A stretch of 64,000 bases of DNA from Pseudoxanthomonas mexicana. GTDB taxonomy: Bacteria; Pseudomonadota; Gammaproteobacteria; Xanthomonadales; Xanthomonadaceae. Shown in pieces: positions 49,987 to 59,236 of the stretch (position 1 is its first letter; every line of letters starts with the position of its first letter). The notes under the pieces are model-generated. The model was given only the letters and a program-made list of their open reading frames with translations, ran no database searches and was not told where the DNA came from. The stretch covers positions 1 to 64,000 of the forward strand of contig NZ_LSIF01000065.1 of NCBI RefSeq assembly GCF_001556105.1, given 5' to 3'. The position numbers were made by a program, and so were the translations under genes.

Positions 49987-52070
49987 ACGCCGCACTGGAC
50001 ACGACGCCCATCCCCGCGACCGGCGAAGACGCGCTGCGCGATCCGACGCTCTACCTCAACCGGGAACTGTCGCAGCTGGACTTCAATTTCCGCGTGCTGG
50101 CACAGGCCCAGGATCCGTCCGTGCCGCTGCTGGAGCGGCTGCGCTTCCTGTGCATCTCCTGCACCAACCTGGACGAGTTCTTCGAGATCCGCGCCGCCAC
50201 CGTGCGCCATGCGCTCGACTTCGGACTGCCGCCGGGTGCGGATGGGCTGAGTCCGTCGACCGTGCTCAACCACATCCACGACCGCGCCGCCGAGCTGGTG
50301 GATGCCCAGTACAAGTGCTGGAACGACGTATTGCGGCCGAGCCTGGCCGACGTCGGCGTGCGCGTGTTCAGTCGTGCCAGCTGGACGGCGCGACAGACGC
50401 GCTGGCTGCGCGCCTACTTCCGCAACGAGATCATGCCGGTACTGTCGCCGCTGGGCCTGGATCCCGCGCACCCGTTCCCCAAGATCCTCAACAAGTCGCT
50501 CAACATCGTGGTGGTGTTGAAGGGCAAGGATGCCTTCGGGCGCGCGGGGCACCTTGCCATCGTGCGCGCACCGCGCTCGCTGCCGCGCATCATCCACCTG
50601 CCGCAGCGCGTGGCCGGCGGCCAGCACGATTTCGTCTTCCTGTCCTCGGTGCTGTCGGCGTTCGTCGACGAACTGTTCCCCGGCATGGAGGTCAAGGGCG
50701 CGTACCAGTTCCGCGTGACCCGCAACTCCGAGCTGATCGTGGACGAAGAGGAAGTGGAGAACCTGGCGCTGGCGCTGCGCGACGAACTGGTGGGACGCGG
50801 TTACCGGCCTGCGGTACGGCTGGAGATCGCCCACGATTGTCCGAAGCCGATCGTGCGCACGCTGCTGCAGAACTTCGCGCTGCCGGACAATGCGGTGTAC
50901 CGCATCGATGGCGCGGTCAACCTCAACCGTGTGGTGCAGGTGTACGACATGGTGCACCGCCCGGAACTGAAGTATCCGGTATTCACGCCCGCGCCCCACC
51001 ACGAACCGGAAGCGATCTTCGAACGCGTCGCCGAACGCGACGTGCTGCTGCATCATCCGTTCGATTCCTTCGCCGCCGTGCTGGACCTGATCAAGCAGGC
51101 CGCCGTCGATCCCAACGTGCTGGCGATCAAGCAGACGCTGTACCGCACCGGGAAGGACTCGGCGATCGTCGAGGCGCTGGTGCAGGCCGCCCGCAACGGC
51201 AAGGACGTCACCGTGGTGGTGGAACTGCGTGCGCGCTTCGACGAGGACGCCAACCTCGGCGTGGCGGACCGCCTGCAGGAAGCCGGCGCGCAGGTCGTCT
51301 ACGGCGTGGTGGGCTACAAGACCCACGCCAAGATGCTGCTGATCGTGCGCCGCGAAGGCCGCAAGCTGCGTCGCTACGTGCATCTGGGCACCGGCAACTA
51401 CCACAGCGGCACCGCACGGGCCTACACCGACATCGGCCTGCTCACCGCCGATGCCGACATCGGCAACGACGTGCACCTGCTGTTCCAGCAGTTGTCGGGC
51501 CTGGCGCCCACCACCAAGCTCAAGCGCCTGCTGCAATCGCCCTTCACCCTGCATCCGGGCCTGATCAGGAAGATCGAGCGCGAAGCCAAGCTGGCCAAGG
51601 CCGGCAAGCCCGCGCGCATCATCATCAAGATCAACGCGATCAACGAACCACGCATCATCCGCGCCCTGTATGCCGCCTCGCAGGCCGGCGTGCAGATCGA
51701 CCTGATCGTGCGCGGCGCCTGCGCCGTGCGTCCGGGCGTGCCCGGCATCTCCGACAACATCCGGGTGCGCTCGATCGTCGGCCGCTTCCTGGAACACAGT
51801 CGCCTCTACTGGTTCGGCAACGGCGGTTCGCCGGAACTCTACTGCGCGAGCGCCGACTGGCTGGAACGCAACCTGCTGCATCGCGTGGAGACCTGCTTCC
51901 CGATCCTCGACAAGCATCTCGCCGCGCGCGTGTTCAAGGACGGGCTGCAGAACTATCTCGACGACAACTGCAACGCCTGGGAACTGCAGTCGGACGGCAG
52001 CTACGTCAAGCTGACGCCCGGCGACGACACGCCGCACTCGGCACAGGGCACACTGCTGGCGAAAGCGTGA
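49983..52070 (+). CDS. ppk: polyphosphate kinase 1
   Basis: This 695-residue enzyme has the four PPK1 domains. The N-terminal domain shows LYLNRELSQLDFNFRVLAQA, the head domain follows, and the two catalytic domains carry RFDEDANLGVADRLQEAG, YKTHAKMLL (autophosphorylated histidine) and YVHLGTGNYHSGTARAYTD, then FGNGGSPELYCASADW. It makes polyphosphate reversibly from ATP. It overlaps phoR by 4 bases. An inverted repeat (GCAGCACG at 52084, CGTGCTGC at 52100) lies after the stop, without a T tract. Confidence 0.96.
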   Translation: MNAALDTTPIPATGEDALRDPTLYLNRELSQLDFNFRVLAQAQDPSVPLLERLRFLCISCTNLDEFFEIRAATVRHALDFGLPPGADGLSPSTVLNHIHDRAAELVDAQYKCWNDVLRPSLADVGVRVFSRASWTARQTRWLRAYFRNEIMPVLSPLGLDPAHPFPKILNKSLNIVVVLKGKDAFGRAGHLAIVRAPRSLPRIIHLPQRVAGGQHDFVFLSSVLSAFVDELFPGMEVKGAYQFRVTRNSELIVDEEEVENLALALRDELVGRGYRPAVRLEIAHDCPKPIVRTLLQNFALPDNAVYRIDGAVNLNRVVQVYDMVHRPELKYPVFTPAPHHEPEAIFERVAERDVLLHHPFDSFAAVLDLIKQAAVDPNVLAIKQTLYRTGKDSAIVEALVQAARNGKDVTVVVELRARFDEDANLGVADRLQEAGAQVVYGVVGYKTHAKMLLIVRREGRKLRRYVHLGTGNYHSGTARAYTDIGLLTADADIGNDVHLLFQQLSGLAPTTKLKRLLQSPFTLHPGLIRKIEREAKLAKAGKPARIIIKINAINEPRIIRALYAASQAGVQIDLIVRGACAVRPGVPGISDNIRVRSIVGRFLEHSRLYWFGNGGSPELYCASADWLERNLLHRVETCFPILDKHLAARVFKDGLQNYLDDNCNAWELQSDGSYVKLTPGDDTPHSAQGTLLAKA

Positions 52071-52153
52071 TGCGACCAATGGACGCAGCACGTGGCGCTG
52101 CGTGCTGCCGGCCGATTGCAGCAATACGCAGTCCCTTTGGCTAAACTGACTGC

Positions 52154-53683
52154 ATGGCGCCCCTGACCTCCCCCACCTCCCCGCCGCTCCAGGACGGGGA
52201 CCTGCTGGCCGCGATCGATCTGGGTTCCAACAGTTTTCACATGATCGTCGCGCGCTCGCTGCTGGGGCAGCTGCGCGTGGTCGACCGGTTGCGCGAAACC
52301 GTGCGCATGGCCGATGGCCTGGACAGCAAGGGCGGCCTGTCCGCGGCCGCCCGACAACGTGCCCTCGACTGCCTCTCGCGGTTCGGCCAACGCATCCGCG
52401 ACATTCCCGCCACGCGCGTCCGTGCGCTGGCCACCAATACCGTGCGGCAACTGCACGACCCGCAGGATTTCCTGTCCGCCGCGGAAGCCGCGCTGGGCAA
52501 ACCGATCGAAGTCGTGTCCGGCCGCGAGGAAGCCCGCCTGATCTATCTGGGCGTGGCACATGCGCAGCCACCGAAGTCGAGCCAGCGCCGCCTGGTCATC
52601 GACATCGGTGGCGGATCGACGGAGTTCATCATCGGCCGCGGCTTCGAGACGCTGGAACGCGAAAGCCTGCAGGCCGGCTGCATCGCCAGCACGCGCCGCT
52701 TCTTCCCCGGCGGCAAACTGTCGCGCAAGCGCTGGAAGGAAGCGCTCACCGAGATCGGCGCGGAGTTCCAGCAGTTCGCCGGCCTGTACCGCAATCTCGG
52801 CTGGCAGGAAGCCATCGGTTCCTCGGGCACCAACAAGGCCATCGGCGAAATCTGCGCCGCGATGAAGCTGACCAAGGGGGCCGTCACCGCCGAGGCCTTG
52901 CCGCAGGTGCGGGAGAAGCTGCTGCAGGCGGACCGCATCGAAGACATCGATCTGCCGGGCCTGTCCAGCGATCGCCGCCCGATCATCGCCGGCGGCGTGC
53001 TGGTGCTTGAAGCCGCGTTCGAAGCCCTGGGATTGCAACGCCTGATGGTCAGCAAGGCGGCGATGCGCGAAGGCATCCTGTTCGACATGCTGGGCCGCGG
53101 CAGCGAGAACGATCCACGCGACCTGTCCACGGCGGCGCTGATGCAGCGCTACGGCATCGACGAGTTCCAGGCCGCGCGCGTGGAGGCGACCGCGATGCGC
53201 CTGTTCGAACAGGTCGAGGAAAGCTGGGGCCTGGACGACGACGACGCCCGCATGCTCGGCTGGGCCGCACGCCTGCACGAGATCGGCCTGGTGATCGCGC
53301 ACAGCCAGTACCACGTGCACGGCGCCTACGTGCTGGAGCACTCCGACATCGAAGGCTTCTCGCGGCAGGAACAGCAGGTGCTGTCGGCGCTGGTGCGCAC
53401 GCACCGTCGCGGCATACCGAAGACCGCCTTCGATGCCCTGCCCGACCGCCTGCTGCTGAGCGCCAAACGCAAGGCCGCGCTGCTGCGCCTCGCCGTGCTG
53501 CTGCACCGCTCTCACGACGCCGAAGCCATTCCGCAGCTCGATGCGACCGCCAGCGGCGACCGCCTGGACCTGGTGGTCAGCAAGAAGTGGATCGATTCCC
53601 GCCCGCTGCTGCGCTCCGACCTGGTCGGCGAACCCGAGGACATGCAGGGCCTGGGCGTGGCATTCAAGCCGTTCGTGGCATGA
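52154..53683 (+). CDS. ppx: exopolyphosphatase (Ppx/GppA family)
   Basis: This 509-residue ASKHA-fold enzyme hydrolyses polyphosphate from its ends. AAIDLGSNSFHMIVAR is the phosphate-1 motif, RALATNTVRQL and VSGREEARLIYLGVAH follow, and VIDIGGGSTEFIIG is phosphate-2. A C-terminal HD-like region (MLGWAARLHEIGLVIAH, GAYVLEHSDIEGFS) completes the Ppx type rather than the shorter GppA type. It follows ppk after 84 bases, so synthesis and breakdown of polyphosphate are encoded together. Confidence 0.95.
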   Translation: MAPLTSPTSPPLQDGDLLAAIDLGSNSFHMIVARSLLGQLRVVDRLRETVRMADGLDSKGGLSAAARQRALDCLSRFGQRIRDIPATRVRALATNTVRQLHDPQDFLSAAEAALGKPIEVVSGREEARLIYLGVAHAQPPKSSQRRLVIDIGGGSTEFIIGRGFETLERESLQAGCIASTRRFFPGGKLSRKRWKEALTEIGAEFQQFAGLYRNLGWQEAIGSSGTNKAIGEICAAMKLTKGAVTAEALPQVREKLLQADRIEDIDLPGLSSDRRPIIAGGVLVLEAAFEALGLQRLMVSKAAMREGILFDMLGRGSENDPRDLSTAALMQRYGIDEFQAARVEATAMRLFEQVEESWGLDDDDARMLGWAARLHEIGLVIAHSQYHVHGAYVLEHSDIEGFSRQEQQVLSALVRTHRRGIPKTAFDALPDRLLLSAKRKAALLRLAVLLHRSHDAEAIPQLDATASGDRLDLVVSKKWIDSRPLLRSDLVGEPEDMQGLGVAFKPFVA

Positions 53684-53852
53684 CCTCGGTGACACGCACT
53701 CGAATGTGACTTGAGGTTACACTCGGACCTGCCCCGGATCTGCGGCGTGGTCTACCCGACTTGCCCCACGCCATCCTCCCCGACCGTCCTTGCGGCGGGG
53801 GCTGCTCCGAGTGCCGACGATTCGTCGCATGAGCGCATTCAGGAGGAAGCCC

Positions 53853-55109
53853 GTGATCGACAGCAAGAAGGGTGAGGATGCATTGACCGATGCCTGGCTC
53901 GACGGTGGGCCGGGAGCCGTGGCGATCGCGCGCAACGTCGACCGCCTGCTGCAGGCGGTGCGCCGCCACCTCGACATGGACGTGGCCTTCGTCAGTGAAT
54001 TCCACGGCAGTCATCGCATTTTCCGGCATGTCGCCACGCGACTCGACCGTGCGCCGATACGCGCCGGCGACTCCAGCCCGCTTGAAGACGGCTACTGCAT
54101 GCGGGTGGTCGAAGGCAGCATTCCGCAGCTGATCCCCGACACCGCGGCGATCCCCGCGCTCGAGCATATTCCGGAAACGCAGCTCGTCCCCATCGGCGCG
54201 CACATCAGCGTGCCCATCCAGCTGCGCGACGGCCGCGTCTACGGCACGTTCTGCTGTTTCAGCCTGGCATCCAACCTCTCGCTGAGCCAGCGCGATCTGC
54301 ACATGATGCGCGCCTTCGCCGACCTGCTGGCCTACCAGATCGACGGCGACCTCGACGCCGTACAGGCGCACGAGGAGAAGGTCGCCCGCATCACCTCCGT
54401 GCTGGAACTCGGCCAGCCGCACATCGTGTACCAGCCGATCTACCGCAGCAGCACGCGACGGATCGTCGGCGTGGAATGCCTGTCGCGCTTCGAACTGGAA
54501 CCACGGCGCACGCCGGACGTCTGGTTCGCCGAAGCGCGCGAGATCGGCCTGGGGGTGCGGCTGGAGCTCAACGCCATCCTCTCCGCACTCGATGGCCTGC
54601 GGCAGACCACTGGCGACTTCTACGTGGCCTTGAACGTGTCGCCGCAGACCATCATCAGCGGCGGCATCGACGGCTACATCGATGATCTCGACCCCCATCG
54701 CGTGGTGCTGGAGATCACCGAACACTCGCTGGTGGACGACTACAAACTGCTAAACGAGCGGCTGCTGCCCCTGCGCGAGTCCGGCGTGCGGATCGCAGTG
54801 GACGATGCCGGCGCGGGCTACGCCAGCATGCGCCACGTGCTGGCGATCCAGCCGGACATCATCAAGCTGGACCTCAGTCTGACCCGCGACATCGACAGCG
54901 ATTCGCCGCGTCGCGCACTCGCGGCGGCGTTGATCGAATTCGCCCGCCAGACGCAGTCGCACGTGGTCGCCGAAGGCGTGGAAACGGCGACGGAACTGGC
55001 CGCGTTGCAGGCGCTTGGCGTCGACGACGTACAGGGCTACCACCTCGCGCGTCCACTCGAGGCCGATGCACTGGCGCGACGGCTGGCCGCCGAGCGTCGA
55101 CGCTACTGA
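53853..55109 (+). CDS. GAF-EAL domain protein
   Basis: This 418-residue protein has an N-terminal GAF domain (about residues 30-175; VAFVSEFHGSHRIFRHVATR, ISVPIQLRDGRVYGTFCCFS) and a C-terminal EAL domain. The signature is ECL (GVECLSRF) instead of EAL, with the glutamate kept. LEITEHSL, VDDAGAGYASM, IIKLDLSL and VVAEGVETA retain the other metal and catalytic residues, so phosphodiesterase activity against cyclic-di-GMP is likely. I use the GTG at 53853 because AGGAGGAA precedes it. Its position next to ppx could tie c-di-GMP to phosphate state. Confidence 0.9.
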   Translation: MIDSKKGEDALTDAWLDGGPGAVAIARNVDRLLQAVRRHLDMDVAFVSEFHGSHRIFRHVATRLDRAPIRAGDSSPLEDGYCMRVVEGSIPQLIPDTAAIPALEHIPETQLVPIGAHISVPIQLRDGRVYGTFCCFSLASNLSLSQRDLHMMRAFADLLAYQIDGDLDAVQAHEEKVARITSVLELGQPHIVYQPIYRSSTRRIVGVECLSRFELEPRRTPDVWFAEAREIGLGVRLELNAILSALDGLRQTTGDFYVALNVSPQTIISGGIDGYIDDLDPHRVVLEITEHSLVDDYKLLNERLLPLRESGVRIAVDDAGAGYASMRHVLAIQPDIIKLDLSLTRDIDSDSPRRALAAALIEFARQTQSHVVAEGVETATELAALQALGVDDVQGYHLARPLEADALARRLAAERRRY

Positions 55110-55160
55110 CCTGCATCGGCGCTCTGCCATGATGCACGTCCTCTTTCACGCGACGGCACG

Positions 55161-56129
55161 ATGAAGACCTATCTCCTCGCCGACGGCCTGCCGGTCTCGC
55201 GGCTCGCCTATGGCTGCATGCAGCTCAGCCGCGCGTGGGATGCCACGCCGGTCACCGCCGACGAACGCCGCCTGACGCAGCGCCTGGTCGAAACCGCGCT
55301 GGCCGGCGGCATCACCCTGTTCGATCATGCCGACATCTACGCACGCGGCAAGTCGGAACAGGTGTTCGGCGACGTGCTGCGTGCTTCGCCCGGATTGCGT
55401 GAGCGGATGGTGCTGCAGTCGAAGTGCGGCATCCGCTTCGCCGACGATCCGCCCGGCACGCCGGGCCGCTACGACTTCAGCCAGGCGCATATCGTCGCGT
55501 CGGTCGAGGGCAGCCTGTCGCGGCTGGGCGTGGGCCATCTGGACGTGTTGCTGCTGCATCGCCCGGATGCACTGGTGGAACCGGAAGAGGTCGCGAAGGC
55601 CTTCGATACGCTGCACACCGCTGGCAAAGTCCGCCACTTCGGCGTCAGCAACCACACCGCCGGCCAGATCGCGTTGTTGCGCCGCCACGTGCGCCAGCCT
55701 CTGGTCGCCAACCAGGTGGAAGTCAGCCTGCTGCACCATCACCTGATCGACGACGGCGTGGTCGCCAACACCACCGGCCATGCCTACGCCTCGGCGGCCG
55801 GCACGCTGGACTACTGCCGCCTGCACGATCTCCGCATGCAGGCATGGTCACCACTGGCCGGCGGCAAGCTCGCCACCACGTCGGAGTTCGCCGACCCGGT
55901 GATCCGCGCGACGTCAGCACTGCTGCACCAGCTGGCGGAGGAGAAAGGCGTCACGCCCGAAGCCATCCAGCTCGCCTGGCTGCTGCGCCACCCTGCCGGG
56001 ATCCAGCCCATCGTCGGGACGACCGATCCGGTCAGGCTCGCGGCGTGCTGCGCGGCGGATGGCGTCACGCTGAGCCGGGAGGAGTGGTACGCGTTGTTTA
56101 CCGCAGCGCGAGGCACTCGGGTGCCGTGA
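55161..56129 (+). CDS. aldo/keto reductase
   Basis: This 322-residue TIM-barrel NADPH-dependent oxidoreductase resembles YdhF-type reductases. The catalytic tetrad is visible as DHADIY (Asp, Tyr), LQSKCGI (Lys) and LLLHRPDAL (His). The late AWSPLAGGK and GIQPIVGTTDPVRL hold NADPH binding. The physiological substrate is unknown. It stands 50 bases after the GAF-EAL gene. Confidence 0.9.
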   Translation: MKTYLLADGLPVSRLAYGCMQLSRAWDATPVTADERRLTQRLVETALAGGITLFDHADIYARGKSEQVFGDVLRASPGLRERMVLQSKCGIRFADDPPGTPGRYDFSQAHIVASVEGSLSRLGVGHLDVLLLHRPDALVEPEEVAKAFDTLHTAGKVRHFGVSNHTAGQIALLRRHVRQPLVANQVEVSLLHHHLIDDGVVANTTGHAYASAAGTLDYCRLHDLRMQAWSPLAGGKLATTSEFADPVIRATSALLHQLAEEKGVTPEAIQLAWLLRHPAGIQPIVGTTDPVRLAACCAADGVTLSREEWYALFTAARGTRVP

Positions 56130-56212
56130 CGGACGACCAGCGGCTGCATGCCGCTGTGCGATCACCATCCTTTCATGCCTGTTTCCCCGTCTCGCCAACC
56201 AAGGAGCACGCC

Positions 56213-56566
56213 ATGGCGTTTTTCGAAGTACTTGAACGTGTCAGGAGGCGCCCGGACATGCACTTGAAGCCGGCGGGGTTCGTCACGCTGTGCGCCTTCA
56301 TCGAGGGATACGAGTCGGCCCTGATCGATCACGGGATCCGCGATGACCATGACGTGCTCTTCCTGATGCATTTTTCCGATTTCGTGCGGACGTCGACCGG
56401 ACATGAGGACGAGCGGGATTCGCTGACCACCCCGGAGGGCATCCTGGATATCGGACAACTCCATTGGCAGGCCGCTATTACCCGTACCGAGCAGGATGAC
56501 GGCGAGGCCATGGTCCTGTTCTTCGACCTGCTGGATCGCTTCAAGGCCTCCCGCAGCCTACGTTGA
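56213..56566 (+). CDS. hypothetical protein with RPxM(Y/H)L-type start
   Basis: This 117-residue protein begins MAFFEVLERVRRRPDMHL, then GFVTLCAFIEGYESAL. That layout (RP-x-M, short gap, F-x-GY) recalls small proteins found near polymorphic toxins, some used as immunity proteins, but I cannot assign a family with confidence. It is acidic and soluble. AAGGAG precedes the start at 56213. Confidence 0.65.
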   Translation: MAFFEVLERVRRRPDMHLKPAGFVTLCAFIEGYESALIDHGIRDDHDVLFLMHFSDFVRTSTGHEDERDSLTTPEGILDIGQLHWQAAITRTEQDDGEAMVLFFDLLDRFKASRSLR

Positions 56567-56618
56567 GACATACGATCGCGGCAGACGCGTTGCGTCGCAT
56601 TCCGGACTGAGAATACAC

Positions 56619-57026
56619 ATGGGCACCTGGGGCATCGGATCTTTCGAGAACGACCACGCGGCGGACTTCATGATTGACGTGCTGGACAGCGGCGACCTGT
56701 CGCTGATCCGCGACGTGTTGGACAACGTGTTGACGTCCACCGAGTACGTGGAAGCGCCGGATGCGGAACTGGCTATCGTGGCGGCGGAAATCGTGGCCGC
56801 TGCGTGCGGACGCTCCAGCCTGGCGGCGCAGCAGGAAGCAGGACTGGCGGACTGGCTGGCGCGCGTCCGCCCCGCGGTCGACGACGAGTTGCGTGAGCAG
56901 GCAGGCAACGCCCTGCGACGCATCCTCGCGGAGCATTCGGAGCTCAGGGAACTCTGGGATGAGACAGACGATTTCAAGGATTGGCAGGCGACGGTGACGG
57001 ACCTGGCGCAGCAGTTGCAGTCCTGA
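56619..57026 (+). CDS. DUF4259 family protein
   Basis: This 135-residue protein begins MGTWGIGSFENDHAADFMID, the hallmark of DUF4259. An all-helical body follows with LAIVAAEIVAAACGR, LADWLARVRPAVDDELREQA and SELRELWDETDDFKDWQ. The family has no known function; members are often encoded near toxin-immunity loci. It follows the preceding small gene by about 50 bases on the same strand. Confidence 0.85.
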   Translation: MGTWGIGSFENDHAADFMIDVLDSGDLSLIRDVLDNVLTSTEYVEAPDAELAIVAAEIVAAACGRSSLAAQQEAGLADWLARVRPAVDDELREQAGNALRRILAEHSELRELWDETDDFKDWQATVTDLAQQLQS

Positions 57027-57082
57027 CCGTACGATGTCGTCCTGATACTCCTCCCACACCACGCGCGACTCGACGAGACCCC

Positions 57083-57490
57083 ATGGCAGACCCCTACAAC
57101 TCTTCTTCGGCCTACTCCCCCAGCTCCGCAAGCCAGCGCCTTGCCGCAACGGCACTGGGCGACGCAATGGTCACCACCGCCATGGAACTGCCGGGTTACA
57201 GGATCGTCCGCAGCCTGGGCCTGGTGCGTGGCATCACGGTGCGGTCGCGGTCGATCATCGGCAACTTCCTCGGCGGCCTGCAGACCATGCTGGGCGGCAA
57301 CATCACCATCTACACCGAATTGTGCGAACAGGCCCGCAGCGCGACCTACCTCGACATGGTGCAGCACGCCCGCATGCTCGGCGGCAACGCCATCATCGCG
57401 GTGCGCTACGACGCTACCGACGTGATGGCCGGCCTGACCGAAGTGCTGTGCTACGGCACGGCGGTGATCGTGGAACCGCACGACGCCTGA
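57083..57490 (+). CDS. YbjQ family (UPF0145) protein
   Basis: This 135-residue protein matches the YbjQ/UPF0145 family: YRIVRSLGLVRGITVRSRSI, LGGNITIYTELCEQARS and LGGNAIIAVRYDATDVM, ending EVLCYGTAVIVEP. The fold is a heavy-metal-binding-like pentameric domain; function is unknown. A Ser/Tyr-rich N-terminal tail (about 25 residues) precedes the domain. Confidence 0.88.
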   Translation: MADPYNSSSAYSPSSASQRLAATALGDAMVTTAMELPGYRIVRSLGLVRGITVRSRSIIGNFLGGLQTMLGGNITIYTELCEQARSATYLDMVQHARMLGGNAIIAVRYDATDVMAGLTEVLCYGTAVIVEPHDA

Positions 57491-57512
57491 GTCCGGAACC
57501 CGTCGGCCAGCC

Positions 57513-57962
57513 ATGCGATCCATCCTTTCCACGCCTGCACGCAGGCGCAGGTGCCCAAGACTCGCACGGCTCGCGATGGTGGGGATTGCACTCGCGGCCT
57601 ATCCTGCCTGCGTCCTGACCTACACGTGGTCTCATGTGCTGCAGAGTCCATTGCCGGGCGGGCGGCACGGCCCGCTGGATGCCTACCGGCACACGCTGGC
57701 CAGTGCCGTGGTGGCCTACACCTCGGACCCACGTGCCGTACACCTCGTCAACGACGTCATGGAGCGACGCGGCAAACGCGCCAATGCCATGGACATCCAC
57801 AACAACCTGATCGGTGCCGCGATCGGATCGCGCGCGACACGGTTCTCGGATCTGGAACCGATGGTGGCGCGCAGTGTCGCGGCCGGTGGCATCGATGCGG
57901 CATCGCCGGACCAGACCACGTGGTTGCCGGCGAGCGACTGGAAGGAAGGGTTCGCCTGGTGA
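57513..57962 (+). CDS. exported DUF6973-like protein
   Basis: The 149-residue protein has a basic start and one N-terminal hydrophobic segment (MVGIALAAYPACVLTYTW). A domain with GPLDAYRHTLASAVVAYTSD, VNDVMERRGKRANAMDIHNNLIGAAIG follows. The RH, NDxME and DIxNN pattern resembles DUF6973-type domains of unknown function; the conserved His, Glu and Asn/Asp could form an active site. It follows the YbjQ gene by 22 bases. Confidence 0.65.
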   Translation: MRSILSTPARRRRCPRLARLAMVGIALAAYPACVLTYTWSHVLQSPLPGGRHGPLDAYRHTLASAVVAYTSDPRAVHLVNDVMERRGKRANAMDIHNNLIGAAIGSRATRFSDLEPMVARSVAAGGIDAASPDQTTWLPASDWKEGFAW

Positions 57963-58086
57963 TGACGAAGACGCCTCCGTCGCTTCTGCCATCGCGCGCG
58001 ATGGTCGCCGCCCGGCTATAGTCGCCTCCAGTCACGGCCGGCCCCACGCCGACGGGCAGTCCCTCGCATCCTTGCCGGAGGTTGTC

Positions 58087-58509
58087 GTGAAGCGTGTGTT
58101 CCGTCTGATCCTGGCCGTCATCGCCGGCGTTGTCGTCGGCAGCTTCGCCAACATGGCGCTGATCATGATCAGCGGCCACGTCATCCCGCCACCGGCGGGG
58201 GTCGACACCACCACGGCCGAAGGCCTGAAGGCGGCGATGCCGCTGTTCGAGCCGAAGCATTTCCTGTTCCCCTTCCTGGCCCACGCGGTCGGCACGCTGG
58301 TCGGCGCGCTCATTGCCACGTTGGCCACGCCGGGGCGCACGTCCGGACCAGCCTGGGTGGTCGGCGCCTGCTTCCTGATCGGCGGCATCGCCGCGGTCGC
58401 CATGCTGCCCTCGCCGGTGTGGTTCACCGTGGTGGACCTGGTGCTCGCCTACCTGCCGATGGCGTGGCTGGGCCATCGACTCGCTTCCCGTGGAGGTCGC
58501 CCGGCATGA
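58087..58509 (+). CDS. four-helix membrane protein, unknown
   Basis: This 140-residue protein has four probable membrane segments (LILAVIAGVVVGSFANMALIM, FLAHAVGTLVGALIATLA, WVVGACFLIGGIAAVAML, FTVVDLVLAYLPMAWLGH). No catalytic motif is visible. The start is GTG at 58087 with GGAGG 5 bases upstream. Its stop overlaps the next start (ATGA), so it is paired with another small membrane protein. Confidence 0.72.
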   Translation: MKRVFRLILAVIAGVVVGSFANMALIMISGHVIPPPAGVDTTTAEGLKAAMPLFEPKHFLFPFLAHAVGTLVGALIATLATPGRTSGPAWVVGACFLIGGIAAVAMLPSPVWFTVVDLVLAYLPMAWLGHRLASRGGRPA

Positions 58510-58793
58510 GCCGCAACGCCATCCGCCTGTTGATGTCCGGATCAGGGCCGGTGCCGATGTGGGTCCGCACGGGTGCGGCCGCCTGCGCGGTGGTGTGCGT
58601 CATGATCGGAGCACCGTGGCAGGCCTGGCATCCACTGGAACTGGCGATGGATGTGCTCGCGCCGCTGATGATGGTGTCGCTGGCGTTCGCCCGTCGCTGG
58701 GACAGCACGCTGCTGACCGTCTCGCTGGTACTGGGCGCGGTGTTGTGGGTGGCGATGCTGGCCGCGTGGCGCTGGCTGACGCTCAACGCATAG
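58506..58793 (+). CDS. small membrane protein
   Basis: This 95-residue protein has two or three hydrophobic segments (GAAACAVVCVMIGAPWQAW, LAMDVLAPLMMVSLAFA, LLTVSLVLGAVLWVAMLAAW). It starts inside the stop codon of the preceding membrane protein gene, so the two probably work together. No known family was recognised. Confidence 0.68.
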   Translation: MSRNAIRLLMSGSGPVPMWVRTGAAACAVVCVMIGAPWQAWHPLELAMDVLAPLMMVSLAFARRWDSTLLTVSLVLGAVLWVAMLAAWRWLTLNA

Positions 58794-58886
58794 CAGGATG
58801 CTTGTGGTGACGCTGTTCGCCCTCCGCGCGCACGACGCGTTGACCACGACACGCGACGCACCGCGTCGCCCCATCAGGAATTCCGC

Positions 58887-59096
58887 ATGAGCGCAGAGAA
58901 GATCAAAGGCCCCGCCTCCTACTTCCCGTCCATCGAGAAAACGTACGGCCAGCCGGTCTCGCACTGGTTCGCCGTGCTGGACACGGTGAAGGACCTTAAG
59001 CACATGGAACAGGTCGCCTTCCTGAAGACCGAGTACAAGCTGGGCCATGGCCACGCAAACGCGCTGGTCGCCTACCTGCGGGCCAAGAACGGCTGA
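58887..59096 (+). CDS. DUF4287 family protein
   Basis: This 69-residue protein matches DUF4287: SYFPSIEKTYGQPVSHWFA, then KHMEQVAFLKTEYKLGHGHA, ending NALVAYLRAK. It is small, helical and soluble, with no established role. The upstream 90 bases have no other gene. A stem-loop follows the stop. Confidence 0.88.
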   Translation: MSAEKIKGPASYFPSIEKTYGQPVSHWFAVLDTVKDLKHMEQVAFLKTEYKLGHGHANALVAYLRAKNG

Positions 59097-59109
59097 TGCC
59101 TCGCGCCTG

Positions 59110-59134
59110 ATGCCCGCCGTCGACTGGCGGGCAT
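59110..59134 (+). terminator. stem-loop after DUF4287 gene
   Basis: ATGCCCGCC (59110-59118) and GGCGGGCAT (59126-59134) form a perfect 9-base stem with a 7-base loop, 13 bases past the stop codon. No T tract follows, so it may be a processing end, or a terminator that needs a factor. Confidence 0.45.
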
Positions 59135-59236
59135 GAACAGAACCGTGTCGCCGTCCGCGCCGTCATCCGGCGGTCACCCAATCGACACACGTGCGACACC
59201 TCGCACGCCCAGCATGCGCAAAACGTGGAGTTACGC

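Noticed and set aside
49773..53695. Long minus-strand frames opposite ppk and ppx
   Set aside because: Both plus-strand genes show all family motifs; the antisense frames lack any.
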